The notes under the pieces were generated by a model, which saw nothing but the letters and a program-made list of their open reading frames with translations, did not search any database and was not told where the DNA came from. Both the position numbers and the translations under genes were made by a program. Shown here piece by piece: positions 60,846 to 64,000 of a stretch of 64,000 nt of DNA. Origin of the DNA: Dinoroseobacter sp965279125 (GTDB lineage Bacteria; Pseudomonadota; Alphaproteobacteria; Rhodobacterales; Rhodobacteraceae); NCBI GenBank assembly GCA_965279125.1, contig CBDIHL010000032.1, forward strand, positions 1-64,000, given 5' to 3'. Position 1 is the stretch's first letter. Every line of letters starts with the position of its first letter.

Positions 60846-63404
60846 ATGTCCCGCTACGACCCGCAATCCATCGAAGCCACCTGGCAAGCCACTTGGGATC
60901 AGGCGCAGACCTTCCTCGCCACCCCTGACCCCAACAAGCCGAAGTATTACGTGCTTGAGATGTTCCCGTACCCTTCGGGCCGCATCCATATCGGGCATGT
61001 GCGCAACTATACGATGGGCGACGTGATCGCGCGGTACAAACGCTCCACCGGTCATACGGTGCTGCATCCGATGGGCTGGGACGCGTTCGGGATGCCCGCC
61101 GAGAACGCTGCGATGCAGGAGGGCGGTCATCCGAAAGACTGGACCTACAACAACATCGCCCAGATGCGCGATCAAATGAAACCGCTGGGCCTGAGCATCG
61201 ACTGGACCCGCGAATTCGCGACTTGTGATCCGGAATATTATGGCCAGCAACAGGCGCTTTTCCTCGATTTCCTCGAAAAAGGCCTCGTCTACCGCAAGAA
61301 TGCTGTGGTGAACTGGGATCCGGTCGACATGACCGTGCTTGCCAACGAACAGGTGATCGACGGCAAAGGCTGGCGGTCGAACGCGGAAGTCGAGCGTCGC
61401 GAGCTGACCCAATGGTTCTTCAAGATCTCCGACTATTCCGGCGAGCTTCTGGAGGCCCTCGACACGCTCGACAACTGGCCCGCCAAGGTGAAAACCATGC
61501 AGGCCAACTGGATCGGCCAGTCGCGCGGGTTGCAGTTCTCATTCGATCTGACCGGGGCGACGCACGGCCATGACGGGATCGAGGTCTATACAACACGGCC
61601 CGACACCCTGATGGGTGCCAGCTTCGTCGGTGTGTCCGCCGATCATCCGCTGATCAAGGCGATGGAGGCTGACGATCCAAAGCTCGCGGCGTTCTGCGCC
61701 GAGGTCCGCAAGGGCGCCACCAATGAAGAGGCGCTCGAGAAGGCCGAGAAGCTGGGTTTTGATACCGGCCTGCGCGTCAAGCATCCGCTGAACCCAGAAT
61801 GGGAGCTGCCGGTCTGGATCGCCAACTTCATCCTCATGGATTACGGCACCGGTGCGATCTTTGCTTGCCCCGCGCACGATCAGCGCGATCTGGACTTCTG
61901 CCGCAAGTATGAGCTGCCGGTGATCGACACCTTCTATGCGCTCGGCGACGAGACGCCCGTCGGAAAAACCGCCTTCGTGCCGCCTAAGACCGAGGTCGTT
62001 CAATGGGTGAACCACTTCGCGGGCCTCGATCAGGCGACCGGGCAGCAGGCCATCGATGCCACCATCGACTTTGCCGAGGCCGCTGGCTGGGGCACGGGCA
62101 AAACGCAATACCGCTTGCGCGATTGGGGCCTTAGCCGCCAGCGCTACTGGGGTTGCCCGATCCCGGTCGTCCATTGCGCCGATTGCGGTGTGGTGCCTGA
62201 GCGCAAAGAAAACCTGCCGATCCAGCTGCCCTATGACGAAGACGGCACTGCCATCGACTTCGCGGTGCCCGGCAATCCGCTCGACCGTCATCCAAGCTGG
62301 CGCGACACGAGCTGCCCGTCCTGCGGCAAGCCCGCGCAGCGCGAGACCGATACGATGGACACCTTCGTGGATAGCTCGTGGTATTTCGCGCGGTTCACCG
62401 CGCCAAACGCCACAACGCCGACCGACCCAACCGAGGCCGGCTATTGGATGAACGTCGATCAATATATCGGCGGGATCGAGCATGCGATTCTGCACCTGCT
62501 CTATTCACGCTTCTTCGCCCGCGCGATGAACATCTGCGGGCACCTGCCGAAGGATGCGACCGAGCCGTTTAATGCGCTCTTCACCCAAGGGATGGTCACG
62601 CACGAGATCTACATGACGAAGGACGCCAAGGACCGTCCCGTTTACCACCTGCCCGAGGATGTGACCGACGGCAAACTCGCCGATGGGACCGAAGTCACGG
62701 TGATTCCGTCGGCCAAAATGTCCAAATCCAAAAAGAATGTCGTCGATCCCGTCGCGATCATCGAAAAATACGGGGCCGATACGGCGCGCTGGTTCATGCT
62801 GTCCGACAGCCCGCCCGAGCGCGATGTCGAATGGACCGCCTCTGGCGCGGAAGCCACCTTCAAGCACTTGGGTCGCGTTTGGTCCTTGTCTGACAAGATC
62901 GCAAACATGGATAACGCCAGCGGCCAAGGCGACGAAGATCTGCGCCGCGCGCTGCACAAGACCATCTTCGACGTCACCCAAGGGATCGAGAGCTTCGGCT
63001 TCAACGCCGCCATCGCCAAGCTCTACGGCTTCACCAACACCCTCGCCAAATCCAAGGCCGGGCGCGAGGCGCAGGTCGAGGCGATCCGCACACTTGCGCA
63101 ACTGATGTCGCCGATGACGCCGCATCTGGCCGAGGAGATCTGGAAAATCCACGGCGGCGACGGCCTTTTGGTGAACGCGCCTTGGCCCGTGGCCGACGAG
63201 GCGCTTTTGGTCGATGACACCGTGACCCTGCCCATTCAGGTCAACGGCAAACGGCGCTCGGAAATCACCGTGCCCACCGATATGGACAAGGCCGAGGTTG
63301 AAAAGCTGGTGCTGGCGGACAATGCTGTCAAAAGGGCGCTGGAAAACGGCCCCATCAAGAAGCTGATCGTGGTGCCGGGGCGGATCGTGAATGTTGTTAT
63401 CTAA
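60846..63404 (+). CDS. leuS: Leucyl-tRNA synthetase
   Basis: 852 residues from the ATG at 60846, which has AAAGG 8 bases upstream; an ATG at 60840 leaves only 2 bases of spacing. Class Ia synthetase: HIGH box in 'PYPSGRIHIGHVRNY' (about 38-52), editing domain (about 225-415) with 'TTRPDTLMGASF', 'PAHDQRD', zinc-type insert 'CADCG...CPSCGK' and KMSKS box in 'PSAKMSKSKKNVV' (about 620-632), then tRNA-binding helical and C-terminal domains. It charges tRNA-Leu. Its 3' end overlaps lptE by 14 bases. Confidence 0.98.
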   Translation: MSRYDPQSIEATWQATWDQAQTFLATPDPNKPKYYVLEMFPYPSGRIHIGHVRNYTMGDVIARYKRSTGHTVLHPMGWDAFGMPAENAAMQEGGHPKDWTYNNIAQMRDQMKPLGLSIDWTREFATCDPEYYGQQQALFLDFLEKGLVYRKNAVVNWDPVDMTVLANEQVIDGKGWRSNAEVERRELTQWFFKISDYSGELLEALDTLDNWPAKVKTMQANWIGQSRGLQFSFDLTGATHGHDGIEVYTTRPDTLMGASFVGVSADHPLIKAMEADDPKLAAFCAEVRKGATNEEALEKAEKLGFDTGLRVKHPLNPEWELPVWIANFILMDYGTGAIFACPAHDQRDLDFCRKYELPVIDTFYALGDETPVGKTAFVPPKTEVVQWVNHFAGLDQATGQQAIDATIDFAEAAGWGTGKTQYRLRDWGLSRQRYWGCPIPVVHCADCGVVPERKENLPIQLPYDEDGTAIDFAVPGNPLDRHPSWRDTSCPSCGKPAQRETDTMDTFVDSSWYFARFTAPNATTPTDPTEAGYWMNVDQYIGGIEHAILHLLYSRFFARAMNICGHLPKDATEPFNALFTQGMVTHEIYMTKDAKDRPVYHLPEDVTDGKLADGTEVTVIPSAKMSKSKKNVVDPVAIIEKYGADTARWFMLSDSPPERDVEWTASGAEATFKHLGRVWSLSDKIANMDNASGQGDEDLRRALHKTIFDVTQGIESFGFNAAIAKLYGFTNTLAKSKAGREAQVEAIRTLAQLMSPMTPHLAEEIWKIHGGDGLLVNAPWPVADEALLVDDTVTLPIQVNGKRRSEITVPTDMDKAEVEKLVLADNAVKRALENGPIKKLIVVPGRIVNVVI

Positions 63405-63885
63405 TCGCAGAACTGTCCTTGGCCTGTTAGCGGCCCTGCCGCTTGCGGCTTGCGGCTTCACGCCGGTCTACCGCGAAGGGAGCGCAGGACGCAGCTTGCG
63501 AAATGCGGTGTTGGTGGACGCGCCCCAAACCCGCGCAGATTTCGACCTGATCCGGGCGGTTGAGGATCGTTTGGGCCGTGCTGAGACGCCTCGATATGGT
63601 CTTTCGGTTGCGCAAACCATCGGCCAAACCGGTCTTGCGGTCCAAGGCAGTGCTGCGATCACGCGCTATAATCTTGTTGGAACGGCCAATTATTCTCTGC
63701 GTGATGTCACCACCAATGCGCTGGTGGTCTCCGGCGAGGTCGACAGCTTCACGTCTTACTCCGCCACGGCTTCCACCGTGGGCACCTCATCGGCTGAAAT
63801 CGATGCGCGGCGGCGTCTGTCGGTAGCGTTGGCCGATTTGATTGTCAGCCAATTGTTGATCGACGTGCCCGAGCAGCAGCTATGA
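63391..63885 (+). CDS. lptE: LPS-assembly lipoprotein LptE
   Basis: 164 residues. Lipoprotein signal 'VLGLLAALPLAACGFTPVYR' with lipobox Leu-Ala-Ala-Cys (Cys at about 21) directly followed by 'GFTPVY', the LptE hallmark. The mature domain has the two-layer alpha/beta plug fold ('YNLVGTANYSLRD', 'LVVSGEVDSFTSYSA'). It plugs and assembles the LptD channel that inserts LPS. The start lies 14 bases within leuS and the stop overlaps holA (ATGA), giving the conserved leuS-lptE-holA unit. Confidence 0.94.
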   Translation: MLLSNRRTVLGLLAALPLAACGFTPVYREGSAGRSLRNAVLVDAPQTRADFDLIRAVEDRLGRAETPRYGLSVAQTIGQTGLAVQGSAAITRYNLVGTANYSLRDVTTNALVVSGEVDSFTSYSATASTVGTSSAEIDARRRLSVALADLIVSQLLIDVPEQQL

Positions 63886-64000
63886 AGCAGTCCGGGCGTG
63901 ATCTTGCCCGGTTTATCGCCAAGCCTGAGCCAGACCGGCTTGGCGTGCTGCTCTATGGGGGCGATGCGATGCGGGTGGCGATCCAACGCCAAGATCTTTT
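63882..64000 (+). CDS. holA: DNA polymerase III delta subunit (3' end cut by window)
   Basis: First 39 residues only, starting from the ATG at 63882 that overlaps the lptE stop. 'SGRDLARFIAKPEPDRLGVLLYGGDAMRVA' (region) matches the start of alphaproteobacterial HolA, the clamp-loader delta subunit that opens the beta ring. The leuS-lptE-holA order is the usual one, which supports the call despite the short stretch visible. Confidence 0.85.
   Translation, partial: MKQSGRDLARFIAKPEPDRLGVLLYGGDAMRVAIQRQDL

Noticed and set aside
1..64000. GTTAAC copies as CtrA regulatory sites in general
   Set aside because: Nearly all lie within coding regions and lack the N7-spaced second half; only the site at 40001 meets the consensus.
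1..64000. CRISPR arrays, insertion sequences, phage or toxin-antitoxin modules
   Set aside because: No repeat-spacer pattern, transposase, integrase, phage structural gene or typical toxin-antitoxin pair was found on either strand.

Overview
The window is a continuous stretch of chromosome from a GC-rich (about 60-62% by eye) alphaproteobacterium, most likely a marine Rhodobacterales (Roseobacter-group) species. Reasons: a CcrM-type GANTC methyltransferase next to rnhB, a CtrA-type TTAA-N7-TTAAC box, the order lpxK-waaA-DUF4170-Trm112-Lon-Trx, an alphaproteobacterial-type Tdh, a Hint-family protein, DUF3576 lipoprotein beside leuS, and a serC leader RNA. It is core chromosome: I see no insertion sequence, phage, integrase, CRISPR array or rRNA. 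One tRNA gene (Arg, anticodon CCT) is present. The window opens inside recQ and closes inside holA.

Layout. 1-12 kb: recQ (5' cut), yaaA, a soluble hybrid histidine kinase, then a bacterial alpha-2-macroglobulin directly followed by pbpC (periplasmic defence and murein repair). 12-18 kb: thiolase, MarR regulator, xanthine/uracil permease with a LysR regulator, tRNA-Arg, orphan LacI regulator. 18-26 kb: typA, MltB-type lytic transglycosylase, and a tight unit dapE-GNAT-DUF2064-rnr. 26-34 kb: degenerate Hint protein, small membrane proteins, MipA/OmpV, MAPEG protein, dapD, LOG-family nucleotide hydrolase, rlmN, IalB-like protein, AnsA-type asparaginase. 34-38 kb: serB, then serC-serA behind a structured leader RNA. 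38-44 kb: hmgA, a small protein behind a CtrA-type box, tdh, a membrane-anchored winged-helix protein, a small secreted cationic protein, rnhB, ccrM. 45-50 kb: alkB, mutY, dciA, dsbA-like, CaiB-type CoA transferase. 50-56 kb: Kdo/lipid A genes lpxK and waaA, small proteins, a CnoX-like thioredoxin, xth, exoD, and a CenR-like response regulator. 56-64 kb: ribA, an L,D-transpeptidase-type protein, YggS, porin, DUF3576 lipoprotein, leuS, lptE, holA (3' cut).

Themes. Envelope building and quality control recur (A2M, PBP1C, MltB, DapD/DapE, LpxK, WaaA, LptE, MipA, porin, ExoD, CenR-like). Cell-cycle epigenetics is represented by ccrM, which has three of its own target sites just upstream, and by the CtrA-type box at 40001.

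The most unusual signal is not a gene. The palindrome GTTAAC occurs about 38 times by my hand count, against about 8 expected from base composition and about 6 for the same-composition palindrome CTTAAG. A spaced form TTAA-N2-TTAA occurs nine times where about 0.1 is expected; in five genes it is written with two rare TTA leucine codons. Two further recurrent or structured signals are a GAGTATTTAGGG-type element found four times between genes and a hairpin that covers the ribosome binding site of a 66-aa protein. No complete, clearly new multi-gene system was found.
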